Below are positions 24,407 through 35,745 of a DNA stretch of 64,000 nucleotides, in pieces. The notes beneath the pieces were generated by a model. It saw only the letters and a list, made by a program, of their open reading frames with translations, was not told the origin of the DNA and searched no databases. Location: contig WMCF01000025.1 of the NCBI GenBank assembly GCA_009792885.1, positions 10,132,123-10,196,122 on the forward strand. Reading direction: 5' to 3'. Source of the DNA: Eremophila alpestris peregrina (lineage: Eukaryota; Chordata; Aves; Passeriformes; Alaudidae). The stretch's first letter is position 1. The number at the start of each line of letters is the position of its first letter. A program made the position numbers and the translations under genes.

Positions 24407-27400
24407 GTAATCTATAGCAATGAAAGGCTTTTAGACATATCCCTGATTTATCCTGTAGGTGACTGTTACTTCTCACATCTCAAAGTTTCTAATAGCCAAG
24501 TAAGGACAAGGCAGAAGGTGAGTCTGTGAGTTTGCATTTAGGTAAGTTTTCATCAAAAACAGGAGTCCTTATGTGGTCCTCCCAGTCTGATCTTTCCCAT
24601 TTCCTCTCCCCTCAGAACAAACAGCTCTGGTCTATGAAATGTGGGAGAAAAAAAAATAAAAAAAGAAATGTTAGCTGCTAATAGAGCATAAAACTAAAGA
24701 TATGATTTCCAGAATCTATTTTTACCCTCCACTATACTACCTGGCGCAACACCAAATTTTTAGTGACCAAAAAGCCTTAACTTAGTCTTCATTAAAATCA
24801 TTGGAATATTACAGACAATATAGTAATAAGTCTTTGGGGTAATATAAAAAAAAATCATATACTCCATTTATTTCCTTTGATACTTTAGCAGCTTGGTGTT
24901 CTGCCAAACTGAAAGACATAAATCTTGCTTTGCATTCCCCTGAAAATGCAAGTCATCTAAAGTAAATTCTGTTCAATGAAATTTTTTATTGTAATGGGTC
25001 CAAGATTAATTTTTTTCCATTTTACTCTTGTGGAATATTTCAAGAGGCTTACCTTTACTGTTCTGCTCATGCATCTAAAATAGTAATTCTGTGCAATAAC
25101 TATTAGGAATTCTGATCAGCCAAACCTTTTTCATTTCTTTCTAGATCAGAAACAAACGGTTTCAGGGGAGGAAAAAAAACCAAAAAGGCAACAGAATCTA
25201 ATAAGACGCACACAAAAAAGAGAACATACTCAAAAACAAAAAAAAACCCTGACACTAAAGAAGCTCCTGCTTCTTTTCCAAATGTGTTGATAACCTTAAA
25301 TATTATGGGGTTTTCAGCTGTTTTGAGAAATTGAATTAATGTCAATCCTTCCAACTACATTTAATTAGATAATTTGTTGAACAATAAGTAAAAACAGAGT
25401 AAATATATATAAAATATATTAGTACATTTAAGCTACCCTTAATTATTATGAAAGGGCAGTTAACCAACAAGCTGGCTGTGGAAAGAAAGCTAAAACAGAT
25501 GGTTCAGTAATTTCAAGATACTGTTTCAGTTTGTTTATATTCCAATAGCAGTAATAAATTTTAATAACCTCTCTGAAATCCTAGTGCAGTCTAAGCATTG
25601 TAGCATTTACTATATAATTGTTATGAAGAGCAGTACTACAAGTGTGGACAAGCTCAAGATGTCTCTAAGTGTGTGCCATATTTGATAGCCTCCAACTCTG
25701 CCCTTTTTATGAGGAAGCCACAAAAATCACTATGGTAGCAGACTTCTTCATCACAGTATTGTAATTTCAGTTTCTCTCCTTCTCAATCTGAAATTTTGCT
25801 CCATTTCTAATCCTTCCCTTGGTTTCCTGTGTTACACTGATAGCTGGTGTGCCTATCTAAATATATTCTATACAAATTTCGATAAGAAAATACAGATTAT
25901 GTATAACAGGATGTGTAATCCCTGTTATTAGGCAACTGTGGCAAATATGGAAGAAACTGGGGGCAGAAGAGCTTTAAAATGATTGTCATGCTGAAAGATA
26001 TTGACCTGTTCAACATGATAAATACTTATTCAGGAAGAGGTAGGAAATATGACTGCTGTATAAGTTTGCCTTTATTTTAACTTGTGTTTGCAGCCTTATG
26101 GAGTTTGCAAACTACACACTGTGAAGCATTAGAACATAATAAATAATGATTGCTTAACACAAAGAAGTTACTGGGTCACAATTGGTTATTTAACAAGATT
26201 TCTATGGGGTGAAGTAGGAAGAGCTGTGATATTAAGTGATCATTGAGAGGCATTGAGAGTTTGGTATGGATTCTCTTGGAAATTAAGGAAAGGAGCCAAA
26301 GGTGAACAATTGCATGAGAAATTACTTTCTTTTATTCTGCATCTAGTGCAGAATTTCAAGGTTTAAGGGCTTTCTAAACATGATTGACTGCTAACTGAAT
26401 TCAGAAGCTTTATTACAGTTCTGGTTTGTATACACTTGACAGTTGACATCCAAGCTCTAAATTCATATTCTTCATTTTAATTCCCAATAATGGCAGAGAA
26501 AATAAGCAGTCTGTTGTTTTCACCCTCTCAAATCCTTCTGAACAACTTTTTTAAAAGTTTGCTAATAAACTGCAGCTGGCTATACTCAAAGATATTCTCT
26601 CTGCTTTCCTTCCCCTTTGATCACTGAAGGGTTTTCAGACACTGTAAATTATTTATGGCTTATCTATTACTTCCTCAGGCTTTCAGGGTTTTGTGCTCCA
26701 GTGATTTTCCTGTTACCTCAGCCTTACTTCAGTAGTTCTTGTCATGTCCTTCCAGCAGGACCCCAAAATTTTATTTATGTTTACTTCTCTGTGCCCCACT
26801 TGTGCAGAGGTTTCTGTGCTGCCATGCCTTCAATGACTAAGGTCAGTTTCCAGTGTAACCTTCAGCTTTAATATATCCAACTTTTTCTCTACTAAATTTT
26901 CAGTTGGATTCTGACTTCTCTTAGATATTTTAACTGTAGGTTTTAATAAAAATCTTTGTATTTGCTATACATTTAGCCATCTGCTTGTCCAATTGTGAAA
27001 AGGAACTGTTCAAATTATACGTGTAGGCAAGTTAGTATTAGTATTTAGTAAGTATTGTTGTTTTTCCTCAATGTGCTCAGCTTCCTTCATTTTGCATTTA
27101 TTCCTACTGACAATATTTTTGTATCTTATCTAGACTTTTCAATACTGATTACTTCATTCAGGTTGCTTGTTTAAAACTTGTTATGAACCACTGTGCATAT
27201 CCACTTTATGAACTTTTGGTTAACTTCCAAGTAAGCTAGAAACACTGTGCTGCACGTGGTTGTATTTGTTCCTTTAGTGATTTCCTGAATTAATTCTATA
27301 TTTTGAAGAACAGACATGCATTTAACAGTCACTTATATACACATCAGACCTTTGTGAGAAGAACAAGTTTTCTCTCTTTCCTATTCAGCACCAAAATGGT

Positions 27401-27649
27401 TTCTCTTTTTCGTTTACCATATATTTCTGTCCTCTGATTAGGTACTACTGTCCCTTCTAAGAAACAAAAAAGATATATATCAGATGCAATTGAAAAAAAA
27501 TTGCCAGAATAAATAGGCAAGATTGGGTTTAGCATGAATTCTTTTCACTGCAATAAATTACACTTTTCCTGACAGCTGCCCTACTTATCTTTGCAGACAG
27601 GTAGCATGCCATACTTAATTTAAAACTGGAAAGAAAAGAAAAAAGACAA

Positions 27650-27790
27650 AAAAGTTTAAAAATATAGCAAAACAAACAAACAAAAAACCAGCCAAAGAAA
27701 CAAAGAAACAACAAAAAACAAACAACCAACCCCACAGAAAAACCAAAAAACAAAACCCTCCAAATCCCCCAAAACACAGCAAACCAAGAG
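27650..27790. repeat. A/C-only low-complexity tract with C-runs
   Basis: About 140 bp almost free of T and poor in G, mixing AAAC/AAAAC units with CCCC (27730 area), CCC and CCCCC (27764 area) runs. On the minus strand these give several G-runs of 3-5 separated by T-rich spacers. The 88-codon reverse frame at 27529-27795 is an artefact of this composition (Phe/Leu/Cys/Val repeats). Confidence 0.8.
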
Positions 27791-28137
27791 CACAATTTTA
27801 AAATACAAATATCTCCTCACATCACTCTATATGTCTGAGGAAGACATTTTTCCTGTCACTGGGTTCTAGCCTCACACTGCTGAATTAACCTGGATTATTG
27901 CCATTGATTCATCTGGAATAGGTACTGACTCTCTTTAAGGCAATGAGAGAGATAAAAGAGCTGTGCAGTTTGTCAGATGGATTCTCTTTAAAGAAGATAA
28001 ACAGCTGTACACATTTTAGTTATAGCTATTATTAGAAGCTGATGTTGAGGTGATAATGTAATTAGAACTGTTTTGAAATATTAAACTTTACATCCTGCAT
28101 ATTGATGTTTCTTCCCAGGAAACCCTTGGTGCTTACA

Positions 28138-28186
28138 GTTTCTGTCAGACAAGGTAACATGCCTGAATATTTCATCTGACAGAAAC
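28138..28186. repeat. Perfect 12-bp inverted repeat with 25-nt spacer
   Basis: GTTTCTGTCAGA at 28138-28149 and its exact reverse complement TCTGACAGAAAC at 28175-28186 would form a 12-bp stem with a 25-nt loop. A few extra pairs are possible outside after one mismatch. No function is known to me. A structured RNA or a chance palindrome are both possible. Confidence 0.75.
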
Positions 28187-30972
28187 AGCAACTCTGCATA
28201 AGCAGCTCTGGAAAATAACCAAACAGTGAAAAGGGGCAGCTAAATATTTTTAATGGTGCCCATAAAGTAAATCCATTCTTTCCAGGAGCTGTAAGACTCT
28301 GTATGAAGGTAGACTATACTCACTTGAGACAAAAATTAAAGATATAGGCAGACAGATAATATACTGAAAGGGTTCAGTATATTCTTTCCAAAGACTGCTA
28401 AGTTTCAAACTTAAAAAGCAAAAGCACAAACTTCTCTGTGGGAAACAAAGGAGCTATTTAATGATGCTGCTGCAAAATAAAATGTAAAACAATGCAAATT
28501 GCATTGCTTTCTATTACTGGTAATACTTAGATTAATAATATCCTAATCAGTGCCATGTTTATGCACTATGTTATGTTAATCTCTTTACTGCAGGAAAAAT
28601 CAAATGTGGTCTGTGCTATCACAGTCAGTACAACTACAAAAGTCCAGCAGTATTCAGTGTACTGGAAGACTTCGGTGTGCTGTAGAATTTTACTCACCTA
28701 CAAGAAATAAAGGCCTTGCCTCAGATGCAGCAAACATCACTTTTCAGTTTGGTGTTCATGCATACAGCAACTGGACAACTACTTTCCAGTCAACTTCCCA
28801 CTGACAGGGGAGACTAAGACTAAAGAATATGCTGATGGCCACAAATTGCATGACAGTAAAATAATGGGGAGATTACATATATTCCCTTACACTGCACATC
28901 ACATTGTGAAGACAAATCCATTGAACACCTACAAGCAGCCTGTCTGCAGTCTGAAATTTTATCTTTTGCAGGAAATTCAACATTTGCACATAGCTGAGTT
29001 CTTTCTTCAAGAATTCAATAACACTCACTAATATTAGAAGAAAGCATGATTACAGAAAGGAAAACATCTCACTGTCCCTGAGGGGCAGGGGGAGGAAATG
29101 GACTTCCCAAGTAGCTGGAACAGCAGACCTATTTGCAGTGTCTTGAAATTATTCAAGCCAGGTTCTGACAACTATATAGAAACATTTCTCTTTGAGAAAG
29201 AGAATTTCAATATATGATAACATTCAGAAAGTTATGTGAAACTATAAATGCTAATACATTTGTTAAGATGAAAGAGTTATGAAATAGTGTCTAGTAAGAT
29301 TAAAGATAATAACACTCCAACAGAAATAAAATACTATTATAAAGCATAAATTTAATAGAGTCTACATATGCAAGAAGAATAATTTAAATAATTTCTTACT
29401 TATATTCCAGTAATGACTCAGTTATACAACTAGAGAACTTTGACAGAACCCATTACAAGATATCAGACAGTGACCAGAACCACAGAAGAGATTTCAGCAC
29501 CAGAGAAAATAAGGAAAACCTGTGCATCTCCATCAAGCTGGAAAAAAAAAAAATCCCAAAAAATTTGTCCATGTCTAGAAAGCAGGCTGTGCTCTGGAGA
29601 CTGACCATGAGGAAATTGGAAGTTAATAATAGAAGTGGAAGAAGGGGGGAAATGACTCCCTGTGACAAACACCTGTGGAAGGAGTTTGAAAGACCTCTGG
29701 TCTTTCTCTTCTTTTCCAGCAGATACCACATGCAGAACTTCATTAGAAAAGGATTGTCCAAGTTAGCTAAATCCTTCCTCTACCGATACAATTTAGTCAG
29801 ATATTTGGAATCCAGCTATGTTAAATTGTTATGTTGAGATCAGAGAAGCCCAAATGCAAATAGGCAGTTGAACACTTTATGTGGAAGAATTGCTATAGAC
29901 TAGATAAAGCAAAAAAATAGTTGCCATTTTCTATAGTCTTTAACTTTTGTGTATTTTACAGATAAATATTTGTGGCACAACTAGAAAAATCTTATGGTAT
30001 GAAACCATAACCAAACCATTTTCTGTAACTGAATGCCTTATCTCATTTGATAGCTTTGGTGACTGGGCTGGAAAGATGCCAGGTTGTGTGGGCCTGACAG
30101 TGGGGTTCTGTTGCAATTAACCTTATGTTTCAATGTCAGTACTGATACACAAAGTTTAACAACACCCAGAGTAAAGGATGGCTACAGCTGTAAAAAGTTA
30201 TGTGCTTGGTCAGAGATGTAGCATATGTAAACTTCCTACACATTTGGAAAGATGGGAGACGCCCATATTACTGACTGACCTTTGATATGAAAACAAAGTG
30301 ACTGCATAACCCAGAGTTAGATTATTTCTGCAAATTTCTTTTTCTTGTGTGGTTTTTCGCAGTTTGTTTTCTCATGCCTTTCATACTGATGTCTAAAGGC
30401 CATCAGCTTGTTTCGCATTATCTGGAAACGTTTATCAAATGAAATTTCTATAGTTTTAACACCAAAATGAACCCAATGTACAATGTATGATTTTATTCGA
30501 TTTTTGGCAATTTCTGTGTTTTCTCAAGGAACTACAGTGAGAATCACATAAACATCTAAACAGAAGAATCTGCCAGTGCCCTTGCTTCTCATCCATGACT
30601 GCAATTAGCAGCAGCACTAAGTGAGGGTGGGACACATTAATTCCTGTGCCCAAGAGGGTGCTCTTCACAGCACATCAACACACTGTCTTATGAACCATAT
30701 GACTCATTGCTCTGTGACAACTGGTGCTCTCAAACCCTGACAGATGTTCACTAGCATAACTTGAGAACTGAAACTACATTTTCTTATTGGAAATAGTCAT
30801 AATTATGCAGATTTCTCATTCCTTCTCACCTGACAAAGTCAGAAGACCTTTCTGAGTGTCTTCTTTATCAGTTCTACTAAAGGAAGCCTGAAATGGCTTT
30901 AATAGAGAGGAAATTAATAATCCAGGTATGTTGTAATGATGATGTAGCTAAGTCTGATATGTGAGTGAAGTA

Positions 30973-31030
30973 GTATAAGCATATGTTACTCTAGGCTGCT
31001 GCACAGTAATTTTTACTCACGTCAAGAATA
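30973..31030 (+). repeat. 58-bp direct duplication, left copy
   Basis: Identical over all 58 bases to 31073-31130. It starts GTATAAGCATATGTTACTC and ends GTCAAGAATA. Copy one is followed by ACTC and then the adapter palindrome; copy two is followed by TTTTAAAGG. Given the adapter between them, this is most likely one genomic sequence written twice by the assembler. Confidence 0.95.
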
Positions 31031-31034
31031 ACTC

Positions 31035-31072
31035 CTGTCTCTTATACACATCTAGATGTGTATAAGAGACAG
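31035..31072. other. Tn5 mosaic-end palindrome: mate-pair junction adapter left in the assembly
   Basis: The 38 bases consist of CTGTCTCTTATACACATCT followed directly by its exact reverse complement AGATGTGTATAAGAGACAG. The 19-bp unit is the hyperactive Tn5 mosaic end. Two of them head to head form the circularisation junction adapter of Nextera mate-pair libraries. No bird element carries this sequence. A genuine Tn5 insertion would show a 9-bp target duplication and transposon DNA between the ends, neither of which is present. I read it as contaminating library sequence, not a biological feature. Confidence 0.97.
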
Positions 31073-31130
31073 GTATAAGCATATGTTACTCTAGGCTGCT
31101 GCACAGTAATTTTTACTCACGTCAAGAATA
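31073..31130 (+). repeat. 58-bp direct duplication, right copy
   Basis: Exact second copy of 30973-31030, beginning at the first base after the adapter palindrome. Removing the interval from one copy through the adapter would restore a continuous sequence running into TTTTAAAGGTTTGACTC. Confidence 0.95.
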
Positions 31131-34100
31131 TTTTAAAGGTTTGACTCACACCTTTAGTACAATTACAAAGTCCTTGCTAGTGCATTTTTTTTTATTGTTG
31201 ACAGGCAGACTGAGTGAGAGATGGAAAGTAATAGAAAGTTTCCACAGCACCCTCTGATATCAGGAAGGCATGTATTTGAAATCATCCCTTCTGACAATAA
31301 AATGGCCAAGACATAAACAGTAGTCTCCAAACCATTAATATATATTAAAAGGAGTAATTATTTGAAAGAGGAATAAGAATTTAAGAGCAGTAATGACTGA
31401 TCAGTCCAGGCTGATTTTTTTAATAATTGATATATTCCTTTTCCTTGAACTATCTGTCCAGCTGATTTTATTATCTCGAATATCCAGTTGACACAATTTT
31501 GCTCTTTATGTGTCCCTTTTTGGGAAAAACCACCTCTTATTTCAAACTGCTTGCCTACAATTCAAATTTGGCACTCACTATTTATTGGCTTAGATGACAT
31601 ACTGGATAATCTTACTATGCAATTGTTTTATTTTTTGTAGGTGCTTAAAAACCCTTGTATCATAAGAAGCATGATTTCCAAAGTTCTGTGTACAGTGAAA
31701 TACTTTGTCTTAAGGATACGGAAGAATATTTTTTCTGGTTTTTTTTTCATCTGAGGATATAATTAGATTAGAGAAGCATTCAGCTTCAAAATTTCAAAGT
31801 TGACTTTTACACCGGACATTGCACCACAAAATACAATACTTGTAGTCTCTCATGACAGAAGTATCTGCAATCACTCTTATAATTTGCAGCCAGAGAATTC
31901 AATATTGTCCACTTTTAAAACAAGAAATAACTCACATCTCATTTATAAGAAATAATCTTTTTTTATGTGAAATGGTGGCCATTTCTAGCAGACAGGGTTT
32001 AACAACAAATAAAATTTAGGGCACATTGACAAAAGTTTCAATTAAGGTACCAATTTTTCCTTCCTCTTGAAACCAAACTGAATATTAGTTCAATTATTTT
32101 GATATAAACATTAAAGAGTAGCTGCAAGTCTAAGGGCAAGAGATTTGGTGATTCCAAGGTATGGGTAGGGCAATGTCTTATCTATTTGACAGTTCAACAC
32201 TTTGAGGTGACAAAGAATGTAAGTGGGAACCTAATTCAACAGTGGGAACAAAGTGAGATCCTCACAATGTGATTTACTGATTGTTATAGCCTATTACACT
32301 AAAATACATCCAGAAGACTTTTTGGATATTGTAACCATATCTTTATTATTTTTTTACCTGATTGGAGCGTTATCATAATTTGAGTTTCCTCAAAAACATT
32401 TAATGTCCTAAAATAACAGTTTGCATATCATGATGTCTGGATGCCAAAAGTCTGCTGTGGGTGACAAGGACCCTCTGTCCTGTCCAATAGGATACTCATT
32501 TTAAGACAGAAATAAGTATTTTTTTGTAGTGGAGAAAATGGGCAGCCTTGGGGATACTGCATTTGCTGGAAAAGGAAGAGTGCTTGATGACATTAGATAA
32601 GAGTTTACAGAAGAGCAGCAGGAATTAAATAGGATTGCCCAGACTTTTCAGTCATCTGTTGAAAAGCAGTGTTCTAGAAATGTATTTAATTAACTAAAGG
32701 TTCCCAAATAAAACAAAAACTCCTGGGAAACAGTGATACAAAAGGACCACAAACATCTAATAAAATTCAGTTTTTGGCTGCTAGTCATACTTTGATTCCC
32801 CTCAGAAACATGACAGAAGACAGAACAACTGTATTGTTTTAAAAAGCTAATATCCTCATGTTTGATATACTGCTCTCTTTCTGTATCTTTCAGCACAATC
32901 CAAAATATTTTATCACTATCAAGTAAAATTTTCTTTTCTTGTGACAGTACTGTTTACTGCTCCTCTGCCATTTTTCAGATCTCCTAGACTGAAAAATCCT
33001 GAAACTCTGAGGGAGCAGTATCTCATCTGTATTACCTCTCATAAAAGGTACAAAAAAACTATCATTTTTGTTGTTTTAACTAAGTGTGATGCAGTGGGAG
33101 ATAAGATCTAATTAGAGAAACCAGCAAACTCTTTCACAGCCTACAGGTGATTTATCAATTCCTTTGACTCTTCTGCCATTTGATTGAAATTCACAATTTC
33201 ACTCTTTCCAAATATTTCCAACTTTCAGATAAGAAGATCATTTTAAGAATCCAGTTGTGTGGGCATGTAAAAAGTCTGAACATAAATTTCCATGTTCATT
33301 TTTTGAGTCAGTTTTTGACTGACTCATCAGGCCACTAGTTCTGCATACCTAGATGCTCCCCGGTAAGGCCAGTCTATAATTAATGAAAATTCACTCTGCA
33401 TATTAAAAATTAAGTCATATTAGCAAGTCCTTTTTAATTGAAATACTAACATGTAGGGTGATGACAACTTAATGGCAGATGGAACTCAATGAACCACAGA
33501 AAAGAAAAATTCAAAAACAGTTGATCTGAGTGAGGTGCTGTCAGATGGAAAAATAAATGTGATGCCTTCCTTACATTTAATCAGAGGAAAATTAAAGTAC
33601 ATAAAGGACATCTTGAAAATATGTTGTGCTCTTAATTACTGTGTTGTTGAGATGGTCAGTATGCAGAAAAAGTATCCTACCTGCTTGAAAGAGGGGCATT
33701 TAAGCTGCACTGGAACAAAACTTATGGACTTGTATGCGGATTGCAGTTGCTCACACACTTAGCAGAAAGCCAGATGAGTTCCCCTTCCTTAGGAGGGTAC
33801 TGTGGGCTGGTGCCAGACAGCTGCTGGGAAAATGGCTATATGGACTAAAAATATAAACTCCCCAGCAAGCAAACCCTAAAACAGGGAAGCTCCTCAGTTA
33901 AATTTCTTGGGAAGCTGTTAAGACAAAACTTATTATATTGAGCAGTATCTTACCACTTTTAAGTATCAACCAAATCAATATCTACAAAAAATGATTGGAT
34001 TTCTGAATCCAACTAATTTTTTTTTCAATTTTAATTTCTGTCTAAAGCAAGAACTCTTCCCATTTTCCATCCTGAATATGTTTCTTGTAGTGTGAGCAAA

Positions 34101-35407
34101 TGAAAGTAGAGTCTAGAGAGGGTCATTAAAAAACCTGTGAAATCTTCCTTGTTCCTTGAAAGCAGTAGTAGATTTAACACACTAAGCTACATTCCAAGTA
34201 CTGCCCTTGGTAATATAGAATTAACACCTGTTGGTTTTGACAGAAATTGTACATACAAAATAAAAACCCGCTTTCAGTTAGCTGTGCCCTTCGGGGCTGT
34301 ATTTAATCGACTTCAGGAGCAGGGTTATCTCTCTCATCTCAGAGACCAGCTGCAATGCTGCTTCCAGCAATGAAACATTTCAACCTTCAGGAGAGAAATC
34401 CTTCAGTAAAAGAGTGTTCCTAAATGCTCTTGGTAAAATTGTGAACAGGATTGTTACTGAGTGCCCCATATGACATTGGAATTCTGGTACTGAAGAATAA
34501 CTTGGCGTGAAATAAATTACTTTGACTCCTATCCAGGCTATCAGAAAGATCTGTAGTAGTTGCCCTTGAGCAAAAGGGCAAAAAAGAAAAAGGGCATTTG
34601 TTCTTAATATTGGCTTACTAATTCTCATTAATGAGCAGGATATCCTTTGTGAATCATAAAGGAATAATGAAATGAAAGAAAAATGTGTTGATAAAAAGCA
34701 ATTAGAATAAATCCCAAAGAAGACCAACTCGTGAGAATATGGAAGTTGGCTTAAGCTTGAGTTGGTAGAGCGGTCATATACACATTTTAAATTACTTCAA
34801 TTTTTTTCTCCAGGTTCTAGATTTTTAGATGGTCATGGTATAGTTAATGAGGTCATGTAATACTTTTTAAAAATTTTTATTTAAAATGTCGATATCTGAA
34901 GCAGTTTTTTTAATGCTTTGAGAAATTATTATTGCTCTTATCTTTTAAATAGCTGATACAGGAAGAATGAAAGAATTTCCAGAAAGTTATTCAGATTTTC
35001 TTCTGAAGGATTTAAATAGTGGGTAAATAGAATAAGTAATTTTCAGCCACATCCCAAGCTACTGAGGTTTGTGTCCACAGCTGCAGACACACACACATTT
35101 GTATATGCTTACAACAATATTTTATTGTTATAATTCACATTTCTCTTAAGTTTCGTTAATTTTTTTTTTTGGATCCTGCTAATTTTATATTTCCTAATAA
35201 TCACCTAATATTAAACTACATAAAATACCACTTAAATATTAGAACATTAAAAAAAAAAAAGATTATCTGATAACTAGTGAGAAATAGACAGGTCTACAGG
35301 AATCAGGAGTAGCAAGAACTCTAATGTAAATAACTTTGCCAAACACATTTGTAAAAACCTAAAGTATTTCTTTTTTCTTTTTCCCTGTAGTTGAATTGGA
35401 CCATCAT
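31131..35407. other. Repeat-poor AT-rich non-coding interval
   Basis: No gene or transposon recognised. It contains the paired AP-1-type palindrome at 33304-33326 and a tRNA-like box A string at 34763-34773. Frames such as 34137-34373 and 34380-34727 show no known domain. Confidence 0.5.
33304..33326. promoter_or_regulatory. Inverted pair of AP-1 consensus sites in a 9-bp palindrome
   Basis: TGAGTCAGT (33304-33312), a TTTTG spacer, then ACTGACTCA (33318-33326) form a perfect inverted repeat. Each arm contains a full 7-bp AP-1/TRE consensus, TGAGTCA and TGACTCA. Fos/Jun and related bZIP factors (including MAF/BACH family members, which also prefer a TGA core) bind such sites. Two sites 9 bp apart are uncommon by chance, but nothing in the sequence proves activity. 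Confidence 0.35.
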
Positions 35408-35745
35408 TGTGGCTTAGCTCTGGCAGCCAACCAGTTGCTCATTGGAAGGGCAAGAGTGAGAAAACTCATGGGTTGCAATAAAATAGGTGAAGTTAAATCT
35501 GCACATGTAATCTGAGCAAAACAAGGAGCTCATTGCCCACTTTCCAAGGGCAGGCAGTGCTCAGCCACTCCCAGGAAAACAGAACCCCATCATTTGTAAT
35601 GGGGGTGGAACTCGTCCTTCTGCTTTATCTCTCTTTCCCAAACTTCTGTTGCTGAACATGATGTCACATGGTATGGATAGTCCTTTCCTCAGCTGTGATC
35701 AGCTGTCCTGGCTATGCCTCCTCTCAGACCTCCACTTGTCTGGAG
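35408..35745 (-). mobile_element. ERVK-like LTR, antisense, 5'-truncated
   Basis: Read on the minus strand, the segment contains, in order, a 'gccaggacagctgatcacagc' block, then 'ccataccatgtgacatcatg' with 'ttcagcaa', then 'gagtggctgagcactgcctg', 'cttgttttgctcagatta', 'gcaacccatgagttttctcac' and an end GCTAAGCCACA. That order matches the LTR at 47382-47949 from its middle to its 3' end. The 5' third is not recognisable. It is an old solo LTR fragment. The plus-strand left edge (TGTGGCTT at 35408) is the LTR 3' end; the right edge is approximate. Confidence 0.75.

Larger units (their letters stand above)
19301..30972. other. Repeat-poor AT-rich non-coding interval
   Basis: Over 11 kb with essentially no recognisable transposon apart from a doubtful CR1 tail near 21396-21425 (ATCACAGAATCACAG). 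Small items within it are listed separately: A/C-rich tracts at 22140-22260, 25165-25250 and 27650-27790, a TTCCAAA tandem repeat at 24381, and a 12-bp inverted repeat at 28138. No host exon with matching splice sites and recognisable protein was found. Open frames are at most about 102 codons. Confidence 0.5.

Noticed and set aside
27529..27795. Hydrophobic 88-residue reverse frame as a membrane protein
   Set aside because: The Phe/Leu/Val/Cys pattern is the complement of an A/C-only low-complexity tract.
31035..31072. Natural Tn5-like insertion or a biological palindrome
   Set aside because: The 38 bp are an exact synthetic adapter; there is no transposon body and no 9-bp target duplication.
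30973..31130. CRISPR-like repeat-spacer arrangement
   Set aside because: Only two copies of a 58-bp direct repeat separated by an adapter; the host is a vertebrate.
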